Assembly (NCBI RefSeq): GCF_021341665.1
Contig: NZ_JAJTTH010000011.1
Location: forward strand, 62,001 to 126,000
DNA from: Pseudomonas sp. Au-Pse12
GTDB lineage: Bacteria > Pseudomonadota > Gammaproteobacteria > Pseudomonadales > Pseudomonadaceae
DNA length: 64,000 nt
Direction: 5' to 3'
The notes under the pieces are model-generated. The model was not told the origin of the DNA and did no database searches. It saw only the letters and a list, made by a program, of their open reading frames with translations. The translations under genes and the position numbers were made by a program. Shown here piece after piece: positions 42,859 to 52,046 of the stretch (the stretch's first letter is position 1; the number at the start of each line of letters is the position of its first letter).

Positions 42859-44223
42859 ATGAACATCACCAAGAGTCTGTTGCACGTCGGTGTGCTGGGA
42901 CTGTCACTGCTGGCCACCGGGGTCATGGCCGCGGTCTCGGCCGATGAAGCCGCCAAGCTGGGCACCAGCCTGACGCCGATGGGCGCAGAGATGGCCGGCA
43001 ACGCCGCCGGCACCATTCCGGCCTGGAAGCCGCTGGCGACCAATGCCGGCACCGTGGACAGCAAAGGCTTCCTGTCCAACCCGTATGGCAGCGAGCAACC
43101 GCTGTTCACCATCACCGCGCAGAATGTCGAGCAGTACAAGGACAAGCTGGCACCGGGGCAGTACGCGATGTTCAAGCGCTACCCGGAAACCTTCAAGATG
43201 CCGGTCTATCCGTCCCATCGTGGGGCAACCGTGCCGGCCGACGTGTTTGCCGCGATCAAGCGCAACGCCACCAGCACCAACCTGGTGTCCGGCGGCAACG
43301 GTCTGGAGAACTTCGAAACCGCGGTTCCGTTCCCGATCCCGAAAAGCGGCGTGGAAGTGATCTGGAACCACATCACCCGCTATCGCGGTGGCAGCGTGAC
43401 CCGCCTGGTGACCCAGGCCACGCCACAGGCCAACGGCTCCTACAGCCTGGTGTACTTCCAGGACCAGTTCGTGTTCCGCGACAAGATGAAGGATTACGAC
43501 CCGAAAAACCCGGGCAACATCCTGTTCTACTTCAAGCAGAAAGTGACCGCTCCGGCGCGTCTGGCCGGTGGTGTGCTGCTGGTCCACGAAACCCTCGACC
43601 AGGTGAAGGAACCGCGTTCGGCCTGGGTCTACAACGCTGGCCAGCGTCGTGTGCGCCGTGCTCCGCAAGTCTCCTATGACGGCCCGGGTACTGCCGCCGA
43701 CGGCCTGCGTACCTCGGACAACCTGGACATGTACAACGGTGCTCCGGATCGCTACGACTGGAAGCTGGAAGGCAAGAAGGAGATGTACATCGCCTCCGAC
43801 AGCTACAAGCTCGACTCGCCGAGCCTGAAGTACGCCGACATCATCAAGGCCGGGCACATCAACCAGGACCTGGCTCGCTACGAGCTGCGCCGGGTCTGGC
43901 ATGTGGTCGCGACCCTGAAGGAAGGCCAGCGCCACATCTACGCCAAGCGTGACTTCTATATCGACGAAGACACCTGGCAGGCGGCGGTGATCGACCATTA
44001 CGACGGTCGTGGCCAACTGTGGCGCGTGGCCGAGGCCCATGCCGAGAACTACTACGACAAGCAAGTGCCGTGGTACGCCCTGGAAACCCTCTACGACCTG
44101 CAGTCCGGCCGCTACCTGGCGCTGGGCATGAAGAACGAAGAGAAACAGGCGTACGACTTCGGCTTCACCGCGACCACCAGCGATTTCACCCCAGCCGCGC
44201 TGCGTCAGGACGGGGTTCGCTGA
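42859..44223 (+). CDS. DUF1329 periplasmic protein
   Basis: A 454-residue protein: signal peptide MNITKSLLHVGVLGLSLLATG ending at about AMA (residue 25), then a mature protein with ADEAAKLGTSLTPMGAEMAGNAAGTIPAWKP, the DUF1329 opening. The family resembles outer-membrane lipoprotein-sorting LolB/LolA-like folds and is nearly always paired with DUF1302; transport of hydrophobic molecules across the periplasm is a plausible role. It is 30 bp after the DUF1302 gene and is followed by a strong terminator, so the pair forms one operon. Confidence 0.87.
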   Translation: MNITKSLLHVGVLGLSLLATGVMAAVSADEAAKLGTSLTPMGAEMAGNAAGTIPAWKPLATNAGTVDSKGFLSNPYGSEQPLFTITAQNVEQYKDKLAPGQYAMFKRYPETFKMPVYPSHRGATVPADVFAAIKRNATSTNLVSGGNGLENFETAVPFPIPKSGVEVIWNHITRYRGGSVTRLVTQATPQANGSYSLVYFQDQFVFRDKMKDYDPKNPGNILFYFKQKVTAPARLAGGVLLVHETLDQVKEPRSAWVYNAGQRRVRRAPQVSYDGPGTAADGLRTSDNLDMYNGAPDRYDWKLEGKKEMYIASDSYKLDSPSLKYADIIKAGHINQDLARYELRRVWHVVATLKEGQRHIYAKRDFYIDEDTWQAAVIDHYDGRGQLWRVAEAHAENYYDKQVPWYALETLYDLQSGRYLALGMKNEEKQAYDFGFTATTSDFTPAALRQDGVR

Positions 44224-44257
44224 TCCGCTGCAAATAGAGGCCGCATCCTCGGAAATT

Positions 44258-44284
44258 GCCCCGACTGGTTCGGGGCTTTTTTTT
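44258..44284 (+). terminator. Rho-independent terminator after DUF1329
   Basis: GCCCCGA (44258-44264) pairs with TCGGGGC (44270-44276) around a 5-base loop and is followed by eight T (44277-44284). Confidence 0.92.
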
Positions 44285-44531
44285 GCCTGGAAAATTGTGC
44301 ATTTGCGGAAATGCACAACAATCTAGGCTGGCCCGGCCGGTTTTCTCCAAGCGAATTAGTAAGTTGTCGGATAAATGAGTGAAATGTCGGTTTATTAATC
44401 AGATGTATCTGATCCATTTGGTCATAGTCTTTTTCACCCGAATGGTCGCAAAAATCTTCAACTGGTCGCTTTTTACCGCTAGTCTGCGGGCATCTGCTAC
44501 GCCGACACCCCTACATCTATAAGAGTTGGCC

Positions 44532-47267
44532 ATGACTGAGCTGTCCCCCCTTCAACGGTCTGCCAGCGCGGTGATTCCCGCGTTGGAAGGGCGTTTCTAT
44601 CGACCCCCCCTGCCCGACGGATACGTGCAGCGGCCGCGTCTTTGCGAACGCTTGAGCGCCGGGTTGCAGGGCCGGCTGTTGCTGGTCAGTGCGCCGGCCG
44701 GGTTCGGCAAGAGCTCGTTGGCGGTGGAGTTCTGTCAGGGTTTGCCGGGGAATTGGCAGAGCCTGTGGCTGGGGTTGAGCCGCCGGGACAGCGATCCCGG
44801 GCGCTTTCTTGAGCGCCTGTTGGCCGGCTTGCAGCAGTATTTTCCGCAATTGGGCCGACAGTCCCTGGGCCTGTTGAAAATGCGTCAGCGTCACCAGCCC
44901 TTCGCCTTTGAAGAGTGGCTGGACGGGCTGCTGGACGAGCTGGCGGTGCAATTGTCCGGTGCCAACCCTCTGTTGCTGGTGCTGGACGACTATCACCTGG
45001 CCCAGGGCCCGGTACTCGATCGTTGCCTGCAGTTTTTTCTCAATCACCTGCCCGATGGCCTGTTGGTGCTGGTCACCAGCCGCCAGCGTCCGGACTGGCA
45101 CCTGGCCCGGCTGCGGCTGTCCCGGCAGTTGCTGGAGCTCAATGAACAGGACCTGCGCCTGACTTACGACGAGTCGCTGAGCCTGCTGGACCGGCACAGC
45201 AGTTCGTTGCGCGGCGAGGCCCTGGAAAACCTCATCCAGCGCAGCGAGGGCTGGGTGGCCGGGCTGCGCTTCTGGTTGTTGGCGGCGTCCGAAGCCGGAG
45301 CGGTGGGCGCGCTGCCCCAGGGGCTGCACGGTGGAGAAGGGCTGATCCGCGACTACCTGCTGGAAGAGGTCATCGATTGCCTGCCCGCCGAAGTCCAGTC
45401 ATTCCTGTATGACACGGCGCCCCAGGAGCGGTTTTGCGCCGAGCTGTGCGATGCCCTGCGCGAAGCCCATGACAGCGCCGAGATCCTGGGTTTCCTCCAG
45501 GCCCACCAGGTGTTCCTGGTGCCCCTGGACGAACACGGCCACTGGTACCGGTATCACCATCTGTTTTCCGACCTGCTGCGCAGCCGGCCTGCGGTCAATG
45601 CCCTGGTGCCGGCCGCCAGCCTGCATTTACGCGCCTGCCGCTGGTTCAACGCCCAGGGGCTGCTCGACGAAGCGGTGGAGCAGGCCCTGCGTGCCGGGCA
45701 TCTGGATGTGGCGGCCAACCTGGTGCAGAACCTGTCCGAAGAGCAACTGCTGGCGGAGCAGAACGTTGGCATGCTGCTGCGCTGGAAGATGGACCTGCCG
45801 GACAGCCTGCTGATCAGCACTCCGCGGCTGATCGTGCTCTACAGCTGGGCTCTGGGCCTGGCCTGCCAGCTGGACGCGGCGGAGGAACTGGCCAGCCATC
45901 TGAGCCGTTTCCTGCCGGCGCCCTCGGCCACTGCGCAAAAGTCGATGCTGGCGCAATGGCTGGCCCTGAGCGGGATCATCGCCCGTGGTCGCGGCCAACG
46001 GGAAAACACCCTGGCCTATTGCAGCGAGGCCCTGCAAAGCCTGCCCCCGAAACGTTATGGGCAGCGCCTGATGTGCCTGTCGACCTTGTCCAACCTGGCG
46101 ATTACCGATGCCGACCTGTGGCGCGCCCGCAGCCTCAATCGCGAGTCCCTGGAGCTGGCGCAACGGGTCGGCAATCCGTTGTTCGAGGCCTTGGCCCACT
46201 ACGATCGGGCGCGGGTCCTGCAGGCCCGTGGCGAAATACTGCGGGCGCTGGAGGAAGTGCACCAGGGGCTGTGGCGGTTGCAGGGGCTGTCGTCCCTGCG
46301 GCTGTATGCGGTGCGAGCCCGGCTGACCCTGTATGACGGTTATCTGCTGACCTTGCGCGCCCAGCCCGAGGCCGGCCTGCTGCGCTTGCAGGCTGGGCTG
46401 GTGGAGGCCCGGGCCTGCCGTGATATCAGCGTGCTGATCGGCCATTGCGTGATCGCCAAGCAGGAAGGCTTGTGCGGCGAATTCTCCCGGGCCTTTGCCG
46501 AGCTGGCTGAGGCCGAGCGCCTGATGCACATCTGGGACGTGCCGCCGATCTATTACCTGGCAATGATCACCCTGGTGAAATGCGAGCTCTGGCTGGCCCA
46601 GGGGCGTACCGATCTGGCCGAAGCCTGGCTGGCCCGTCTGGGCCAGACCTATACCGGCGAGCAGGCGGCCGCGCCACCGGAGTTCCATCCGCAACTGCCG
46701 TTGCACATCGAATTGCAGCAGGCCCAGCTGGAAACCATCAAGGGCGATCCGAGCCGGGCGGAGCAGCGCTTGAACCGTTTGGTCGAGCATGGCCAGCACA
46801 GTGGTCGACAACTGTTGAGCGTGATGGCCCTGACCCAGAAAGCCGCTCTGTTGCTGGCGCTTGGCCGCGGTCCCGAGGCCCGCCAGGACCTGGCCCAGGC
46901 CCTGGAAGCCGGGGTCGGAGGCGCTGTGCAGCCGTTCATGGCACTGCTCCAGCAGCACCCCGGCTGGATGCGCGAGCAGTTGCAATACGGCGTATCGACA
47001 GCCCTGACCCAGGCATTGCTGGAGCGGCTACCGGCGGCGCCCCGTGAACCTCAGGAGGCGGCCGCGCATAGTGAATCCTTGAGCTCCCGCGAGCTTTCGG
47101 TGCTGCAGTTGATTGCCCAGGGCTGCTCCAACCAGGAAATCAGCGAGCGCCTGTTCATTTCGCTGCATACGGTGAAAACCCATGCCAGCCACATCAATAG
47201 CAAGCTGGGGGTCGAGCGTCGTACCCAGGCCGTGGCCCGGGCCCAGGAGTTGGGGCTATTGGGGTAG
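44532..47267 (+). CDS. MalT-type LuxR-family ATPase regulator
   Basis: A 911-residue transcriptional activator of the MalT/LAL type. The N-terminal ATPase has Walker A SAPAGFGKSS (about residues 57-66) and Walker B LLLVLDDYH, then a long TPR-like sensor region (about 330-830) and a C-terminal LuxR helix-turn-helix (about 845-911): LSSRELSVLQLIAQGCSNQEISERLFISLHTVKTHASHI. ATG at 44532 is preceded by AAGAG; a TTG at 44526 is possible. It follows the DUF1329 operon in the same direction and likely controls the acyl-CoA synthetase/DUF1302/DUF1329 genes (inference). It overlaps the end of the convergent LysR gene by 12 bp. Confidence 0.9.
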   Translation: MTELSPLQRSASAVIPALEGRFYRPPLPDGYVQRPRLCERLSAGLQGRLLLVSAPAGFGKSSLAVEFCQGLPGNWQSLWLGLSRRDSDPGRFLERLLAGLQQYFPQLGRQSLGLLKMRQRHQPFAFEEWLDGLLDELAVQLSGANPLLLVLDDYHLAQGPVLDRCLQFFLNHLPDGLLVLVTSRQRPDWHLARLRLSRQLLELNEQDLRLTYDESLSLLDRHSSSLRGEALENLIQRSEGWVAGLRFWLLAASEAGAVGALPQGLHGGEGLIRDYLLEEVIDCLPAEVQSFLYDTAPQERFCAELCDALREAHDSAEILGFLQAHQVFLVPLDEHGHWYRYHHLFSDLLRSRPAVNALVPAASLHLRACRWFNAQGLLDEAVEQALRAGHLDVAANLVQNLSEEQLLAEQNVGMLLRWKMDLPDSLLISTPRLIVLYSWALGLACQLDAAEELASHLSRFLPAPSATAQKSMLAQWLALSGIIARGRGQRENTLAYCSEALQSLPPKRYGQRLMCLSTLSNLAITDADLWRARSLNRESLELAQRVGNPLFEALAHYDRARVLQARGEILRALEEVHQGLWRLQGLSSLRLYAVRARLTLYDGYLLTLRAQPEAGLLRLQAGLVEARACRDISVLIGHCVIAKQEGLCGEFSRAFAELAEAERLMHIWDVPPIYYLAMITLVKCELWLAQGRTDLAEAWLARLGQTYTGEQAAAPPEFHPQLPLHIELQQAQLETIKGDPSRAEQRLNRLVEHGQHSGRQLLSVMALTQKAALLLALGRGPEARQDLAQALEAGVGGAVQPFMALLQQHPGWMREQLQYGVSTALTQALLERLPAAPREPQEAAAHSESLSSRELSVLQLIAQGCSNQEISERLFISLHTVKTHASHINSKLGVERRTQAVARAQELGLLG

Positions 47268-48188
47268 TGCTGCCGGCGGCAATGGCTGCCGGGCCAGATG
47301 CTCCTTGCAGTAATCGGCGAACAGCCGCGCCGGCTTGGTCAACTGGCCGCGCTTGAGCCAGGCCGCCACCAGGCCCGAGCCGGTGACGTCCTCGACAATG
47401 TCCACACAGACCACCGGCTTGCCGTCGTAGGAGAACGGCGAGTGGGGGCGGGTCACTAGGATCGAGAAGCCGAAGCCCTGTCCCACCATCCCGCGGACCA
47501 TTTCGATGGACGGCGAGCTGAAGGCTATCTGCGGCGTCAGCCCCAGTTCTTCGAACAGGCTGACGAAGTAGGTCCGGCTGGGTTGCACGTCCAGCAAGAT
47601 CATCGGTTCCAGGCACAGGTCGCGCAGCGATACCTGGGGCTGCTTGGCATAGCGATGACCGGCCGGCAGCAGTGCGTAGGGCCGTTGCGGCGGCATCAGA
47701 GGCTCGGTTTCGATGGTGCCGTCCAGGTCGTGCTCATAGAGGATTGCCAGGTCGAACGCGCCCCCGGTCAGGCCCTGCACCAGTTCCTGTTGCTCACCGT
47801 CGCGGATGCGGATTTCCACGCCGGGATAGAGCGCGCTGAAACCGGCGATCAGCTGCGGCAGGTACAACGGAGCCACGGTTTCAAAGCAGCCGATATCGAT
47901 CTGCCCGGACACCACGTCGTTGTCCGCCAGTGCGTTCTGCTCGAACTCCTTGGCCATGCGCAACAGCTCCTGGGCCTTGCGGTAAAAGCGTGCACCGCTG
48001 GGGGTCAGCGATACACCGAGGGCGTGATGGCGGATCAGCAACTGCACCCCGAAGCTGTCTTCCAGGCCTTTGATGGCGGTGGAGATCGATGGCTGGGCGA
48101 TGTACAGCTTGCGCGACGCCTCGGCGACGCTGCCGCACTCGACGGTGGTGATGAAGTACTTGAGTTGACGCAGATTGTAGGCGGCCAC
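47256..48188 (-). CDS. LysR-family transcriptional regulator
   Basis: A 310-residue LysR protein. The N-terminal helix-turn-helix reads NLRQLKYFITTVECGSVAEASRKLYIAQPSISTAIK (about residues 5-40), followed by a periplasmic-binding-like sensor domain (about 90-295) with CFETVAPLYLPQL and FAALYPGVEIRIRDGEQ-like strand (FSALYPGVEIRIRDGEQ). The GTG at 48188 gives the standard N-terminus VAAYNLRQLKYF with GAGG 6 bases upstream; a longer frame to 48344 is upstream leader. No obvious target gene is adjacent. It converges on the MalT-type gene with a 12-bp overlap. Confidence 0.87.
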   Translation of the reverse strand: MAAYNLRQLKYFITTVECGSVAEASRKLYIAQPSISTAIKGLEDSFGVQLLIRHHALGVSLTPSGARFYRKAQELLRMAKEFEQNALADNDVVSGQIDIGCFETVAPLYLPQLIAGFSALYPGVEIRIRDGEQQELVQGLTGGAFDLAILYEHDLDGTIETEPLMPPQRPYALLPAGHRYAKQPQVSLRDLCLEPMILLDVQPSRTYFVSLFEELGLTPQIAFSSPSIEMVRGMVGQGFGFSILVTRPHSPFSYDGKPVVCVDIVEDVTGSGLVAAWLKRGQLTKPARLFADYCKEHLARQPLPPAALPQ

Positions 48189-48433
48189 AACTAACCTCGT
48201 TCTTTGCCCGGGCACAGGGGAAGGCCGGGTCATGGCGACCCGGGGCTTGCTCGCATCACGGCGTATGCCGTGGGCTTGATGCAAGCAAGTTACGCACCGG
48301 CAAGGCTCCCCTGGCGCGTTTTTTTGTCCCGCCACAATACGCACAACTGTGGTGTTGGAGGACGAGGCCTAGGCAGCTTTTTCATCGCTTGCGAGTACAT
48401 ATTTCCTCGCTTGGCGTTGCGTGTTTGCGGGGC

Positions 48434-49759
48434 TCAGGTGTGCGCTTCGGCGTCCGCCGAGGCCGGGCTATCGGGGGCGGCTTCAAAGTCCAGGGTTACG
48501 CTGTAGCGTTGTTCTTCCATCAGGACGTCGATACGCCAGCCCAGCCGGGCGCACAACTGACGCATCAGTTCCAGGCCCAGGCCATAGCCGAAGTCGCTGG
48601 AGGGCTCGACCTGCTCGGTGTTGCGAATGCGGTTGAGGATGCGCAGGCGCGGGTGCTCGAAGTGGATCTCGACGCTGCCTTCTTCAGCATATTGCAGGGC
48701 ATTGCGCAGGAAGTTGCCGACCACGATCCGGCAGGCGGTCAGGGGCAGGCGGCAGGGGGTATTGCTGATATCCAGTATCAGTTCGATATCGCGCTTGCCG
48801 ATCAGGTAGCGGTGTTCCTGGATCAGTTCGTTGACCAGCCCGCTCATGTCGATGGCTTCTTCAGGCAAGGCTTCGGGCAGTTCCCGGCTCATCCAGAGCA
48901 GGGTTTCGGCAATGCACTGCATGTTCAATACCGAGCGCTCGATACGCTGCAGGGGCGGCGGCAGGGCACCGCCGGATTGCAGGGTCAGCAGTTCGATATT
49001 GGCCTTGAGCACCGCCAGCGGGGTGCGCAGTTCATGACTGGTGTAGCGCAGCAGCCGACCTTCGCGCAGGCTGGCAGCCTGCACCTGTTGCATGCTCCGG
49101 GCCAGGGCGTCGGCCAGCATGTTGAACTCCTTGAAACTGAAATTGGGCCGTTCGCCGGACACTGCGTCCGGGTCCTTGAGGGTGCTGGACCATTGGGCCA
49201 GGCGCCCCAGGGGGCGGACCAGCCACCAGACCAGCAGGGCAATGATGATCAGCGCCGGTATGAATACCGCCAGGCTGATGAACATGACCCCGTGCAGCTC
49301 TCGGTCGAGGTAGGCGTCAGACAGTGGTGTCTCGACTTCACCACCTTCCTCCTGGTCATGGTCGACGTCGTACATGTACAGGGTCTTGCCGTCCGCCAAC
49401 GGCTGGGCAAGGATCGCCCGGCCTTCATCGTCGTCATCGGAATCCAGGTCGCCGAAGACCTGGACCGCGCCGAAGGACAGGCTCGGTGGCGTGTCCAGCA
49501 ATTGGCGGACCTTGTCGGGCAACGCTTCCTTGCCAATCACGCTGGTATAGAAGTAGTTGTGCGGAGGCGGGGTCGTGGGGTCCTTGTTGTAGTGCCTGGC
49601 GAAGTACTGAGCCTCTTCCTCCATCATCGCGCTGGCCGTATAGAGCAGGCCGCGGACGCTGTATTCCGGCAGCAGCAGGCTGTAGATCAGCAGCACCACG
49701 CCGATCAGCAGCAGGAAGCTGCCGCTGATCACCCATTTCAGGCTCAGGACATTACGCAT
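48434..49759 (-). CDS. Two-component sensor histidine kinase
   Basis: A 441-residue kinase: membrane helices at residues 8-30 and 158-181 flank a periplasmic domain (about 31-157) that is unusually acidic (GDLDSDDDDEGR at 103-114, DVDHDQEEGGEVE at 131-143). Then HAMP, the H-box SHELRTPLAVLKANIELL with His242, N-box VVGNFLRNALQYAEEG and G-box GYGLGLELMRQL. The signal is unknown; the acidic patches might bind divalent cations or cationic peptides. The start overlaps the response-regulator stop by 8 bp, so the two are coupled. The C-terminal tail is short and acidic. Confidence 0.9.
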   Translation of the reverse strand: MRNVLSLKWVISGSFLLLIGVVLLIYSLLLPEYSVRGLLYTASAMMEEEAQYFARHYNKDPTTPPPHNYFYTSVIGKEALPDKVRQLLDTPPSLSFGAVQVFGDLDSDDDDEGRAILAQPLADGKTLYMYDVDHDQEEGGEVETPLSDAYLDRELHGVMFISLAVFIPALIIIALLVWWLVRPLGRLAQWSSTLKDPDAVSGERPNFSFKEFNMLADALARSMQQVQAASLREGRLLRYTSHELRTPLAVLKANIELLTLQSGGALPPPLQRIERSVLNMQCIAETLLWMSRELPEALPEEAIDMSGLVNELIQEHRYLIGKRDIELILDISNTPCRLPLTACRIVVGNFLRNALQYAEEGSVEIHFEHPRLRILNRIRNTEQVEPSSDFGYGLGLELMRQLCARLGWRIDVLMEEQRYSVTLDFEAAPDSPASADAEAHT

Positions 49760-50426
49760 GTGACCTCAGCTGTATGCCGATACCAGGAAGGGTGTGGATC
49801 AGCGGCTGGCCGAAGGATTTGTCCACGGTCTTGCGCAGCCGGTGCATATGCACTTTGAGGGTGTCGCTGTCCGGTGGTTCATCGCCCCAGATCGACGCCT
49901 CTAGCCGCTCCCGGGGGACTGGCTCGGGGCTGGCGCGCATCAGGCATTCCAGCAAGGTCCAGCAAATGGGCGACAGGTGCAGCTCCTGGCCGGCGCGGCT
50001 GACCTTGTGGGTGGACAGCTCCATCACCAGGTCGGCCACCTGCAGGCGGCTGGTCTGGCCGCTGCGGCGCATGCTCAGGGCGCGGATCCGGGCGACCAGT
50101 TCGGCCAGTTCGAAGGGTTTGACCAGGTAGTCGTCGGCACCGGCGGCAAAGCTGGCGAGTTTGTCCGACAGGGCGTCCAGAGAGGTGAGCATGAGAATCG
50201 GCGTCTGGCTGCCGTGCTGGCGCAACTGTTCGCACAACTGCTGGCCGTCCAGCCGCGGCAGCATGATGTCCAGGAGTATCACGTCGTAGTGCTGGTTCAG
50301 AGCCAGGTTGAGGCCGGTCTGGCCATTGCTGGCGTGGTCGCAGACGATGCCGCCGATTTCCAGGTACTCAATGACGGTGTTGGCCAGATCAAGGTTGTCC
50401 TCGACCAGCAGCAGGTGAATATGCAC
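49752..50426 (-). CDS. OmpR-family response regulator
   Basis: A 224-residue regulator. The receiver domain carries the phospho-acceptor Asp53 in DVILLDIMLPRLDG, with acidic pair ED (residues 9-10) and Lys in VKPFELAEL; the C-terminal winged helix (about 125-222) ends DTLKVHMHRLRKTVDKSF. GTG at 50426 is the start (VHIHLLLVEDN, AAGGGG upstream); the longer frame to 50705 overlaps divergent small genes. It is cotranscribed with the kinase downstream. Its target may include the two divergent small membrane proteins, whose promoter is in the 139-bp gap. Confidence 0.9.
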   Translation of the reverse strand: MHIHLLLVEDNLDLANTVIEYLEIGGIVCDHASNGQTGLNLALNQHYDVILLDIMLPRLDGQQLCEQLRQHGSQTPILMLTSLDALSDKLASFAAGADDYLVKPFELAELVARIRALSMRRSGQTSRLQVADLVMELSTHKVSRAGQELHLSPICWTLLECLMRASPEPVPRERLEASIWGDEPPDSDTLKVHMHRLRKTVDKSFGQPLIHTLPGIGIQLRSHA

Positions 50427-50565
50427 GGAAACGTCCCCTTGGACCCTTGGCACTTGATGGGCCGAAGGATAGCGGAAGCCGCTGCTGTTCCGTCGATGTT
50501 TACCTGCTGTTAACCCAGTTCTGTCTAAGCTTGTGCTCTTCTTAACTGCAGAGCGCGGCACAGCC

Positions 50566-50748
50566 ATGAACCTGTCTTCAGTGGTCAAAGGCATCCTGCT
50601 GTTGGTGATTCTCCTTGGCCTGATGGCCTGCGTCCTGCCGTCCAGGGCTCCCATGGCGCGTTTCGGCGATGGCGGCCCCTTGAGCTGGTTCCTGATGGGA
50701 CACAACCTGGAACGGGTGGAGGCCGACCATGTCGCGAGTACAGCCTGA
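50566..50748 (+). CDS. Small membrane protein next to the two-component system
   Basis: A 60-residue protein: MNLSSVVKGILLLVILLGLM, one strong transmembrane helix (about 5-22), then a polar tail with PSRAPMARFGDGGPLSWFLMGHNL. No domain recognised. It is the first of two overlapping small genes divergent from the response regulator. The upstream gap contains GTTAAC at about 50510 and CTTAAC at about 50541, which could be repeats bound by the regulator. The start overlaps no other gene and no strong Shine-Dalgarno is seen. It overlaps the next gene by 20 bp. Confidence 0.6.
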   Translation: MNLSSVVKGILLLVILLGLMACVLPSRAPMARFGDGGPLSWFLMGHNLERVEADHVASTA

Positions 50749-50983
50749 CGATAGCAATGCCAACTACACCGATCAGTTGGTGCTGTGTCTGATGCTGATT
50801 CTGTGTGTATCGATCTCCCTGGGTGCCTACATCGTACGTTTCAATGCGCAGATCGACCGGCAGCGTGAGCTGTCGCCCGTGCTCCTGCTGGAGTGCGGGC
50901 AAGGACGTGGGGCCTTTATCGTCGATCCCCATGGCCGGCGTAGCAGCAGTGACAATTGCTACCTGGTGGATGAGGATGACTAG
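50729..50983 (+). CDS. Small membrane protein, second of divergent pair
   Basis: An 84-residue protein: MSRVQPDDSNANYTDQLVLC then LMLILCVSISLGAYIVRF, giving a single membrane helix at about residues 17-37, followed by a C-terminal domain with LLLECGQGRGAFIVDPHG and SSSDNCYLVDEDD. Function unknown. It overlaps the previous small gene by 20 bp in another frame and probably forms an operon with it. A GGAGG lies just before the ATG (in GGTGGAGGCC), a good ribosome-binding site. Confidence 0.65.
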   Translation: MSRVQPDDSNANYTDQLVLCLMLILCVSISLGAYIVRFNAQIDRQRELSPVLLLECGQGRGAFIVDPHGRRSSSDNCYLVDEDD

Positions 50984-51023
50984 CCTGGCGATCAGGTAGC
51001 CCGCAGAATGATCCGCCGTGGAG

Positions 51024-51060
51024 TTCCAGCGCAAGAAACGAGGTTTTAGCGCTGGAATTT
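51024..51060 (+). terminator. Stem-loop after the small membrane genes
   Basis: TTCCAGCGC (51024-51032) pairs with GCGCTGGAA (51049-51057) around a 16-base loop, then TTT. It lies between the small genes and ogt and may end the transcript. Confidence 0.5.
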
Positions 51061-51148
51061 CGTTCTACAGTACGGGCGTACTGAGATGAAGGCGGCGCCC
51101 TCCCGGGGTTTCAGCCGGATGCCTTTGATGCAATCAAGGAGAGCTGAG

Positions 51149-51649
51149 ATGTCCTGCGTATTCAAGACAATGCCATCCCCGGTGGGCCAACTGACCCTGG
51201 TTGCCCGGGGAGCCAAGCTGGCGGCAATTCTCTGGGAGCACGAACGGCAGAACCGGGTACGTCTCGGCCCGCTGCAGGAAGCGGCGGATCATCCCGTGCT
51301 GCTGGAGACCGAGCGGCAGCTACGCGAGTACTTTGCCGGTACGCGCGAGCGTTTCGAGATCGAGCTGGATTTTGTCGGCACCGAGTTCCAGTGCAAGGTC
51401 TGGCAGGCGCTGTTGACCATTCCCTTCGGCGAAACCCGCAGCTACAGCGAGATTGCCGTGCAGGTCGGCAGCCCCAAGGCCGTGCGCGCGGTCGGGGCGG
51501 CCAACGGCCGCAATCCGATCTCGATCATTGCTCCCTGTCATCGGGTGATCGGTGCTTCTGGCAGCCTTACCGGCTTTGCCGGTGGGTTGCAGGCCAAGCA
51601 GTACCTGCTGGCGCTCGAAGGCGAGCAGACGTTCCAGTTGGCGTTCTAG
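51149..51649 (+). CDS. ogt: Methylated-DNA--protein-cysteine methyltransferase
   Basis: A 166-residue suicide repair protein that takes alkyl groups off O6-alkylguanine onto its own cysteine. The active-site motif IAPCHRVIGASG (PCHRV) and the arginine-finger helix region SYSEIAVQVGSPKAVRAVGAANGRNP are intact, and the N-terminal domain starts MSCVFKTMPSPVGQLTL. ATG at 51149 has AAGGAGA 6 bases upstream, which makes it preferable to upstream ATGs. It marks the left edge of the accessory quorum-sensing region. Confidence 0.93.
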   Translation: MSCVFKTMPSPVGQLTLVARGAKLAAILWEHERQNRVRLGPLQEAADHPVLLETERQLREYFAGTRERFEIELDFVGTEFQCKVWQALLTIPFGETRSYSEIAVQVGSPKAVRAVGAANGRNPISIIAPCHRVIGASGSLTGFAGGLQAKQYLLALEGEQTFQLAF

Positions 51650-52046
51650 CCGGGTGCAGGCCTCCTGCCGCCAGGAGCGGCTTCGCAAAACGTGACCGGC
51701 AAGGTTCCGGCCAAGGCCAGGTTCATTGCCTGTAACGACTGTGGCAGAGCGGTTGCCTGGATATTTGTGCGACGTTGCCGCGAATAAATAACGAGCGGCT
51801 TTATTTCAGTCGTCAAAAAAACATCACAAACAGCTCTGTATACTTCTTCGCAAGTACAACTAAAGCCGCACGAAGCGTTCACTTGATTTCCTTTCGATCA
51901 TGCTTGAAGATATTTTGCCGGAATATCTCGTTAACTAATGGGGGCGTGCGCGCCATTATTACCTGATTGGATATAATAAAAATCTTGCATTATCTTCGCC
52001 GTCGTTGTGATGGCAAAGTAATTCTAAAAGACAACGAGCCTATGAC
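51650..52046. other. AT-rich 397-bp gap upstream of luxR
   Basis: No supported gene. From about 51780 onward the base composition is clearly AT-richer than the flanking genes, and small open frames at 51775-51966 and 51967-52155 have no start signal or domain character. It probably contains the luxR promoter and may be a junction left by acquisition of the quorum-sensing cluster. No insertion-sequence remnant was seen. Confidence 0.4.
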
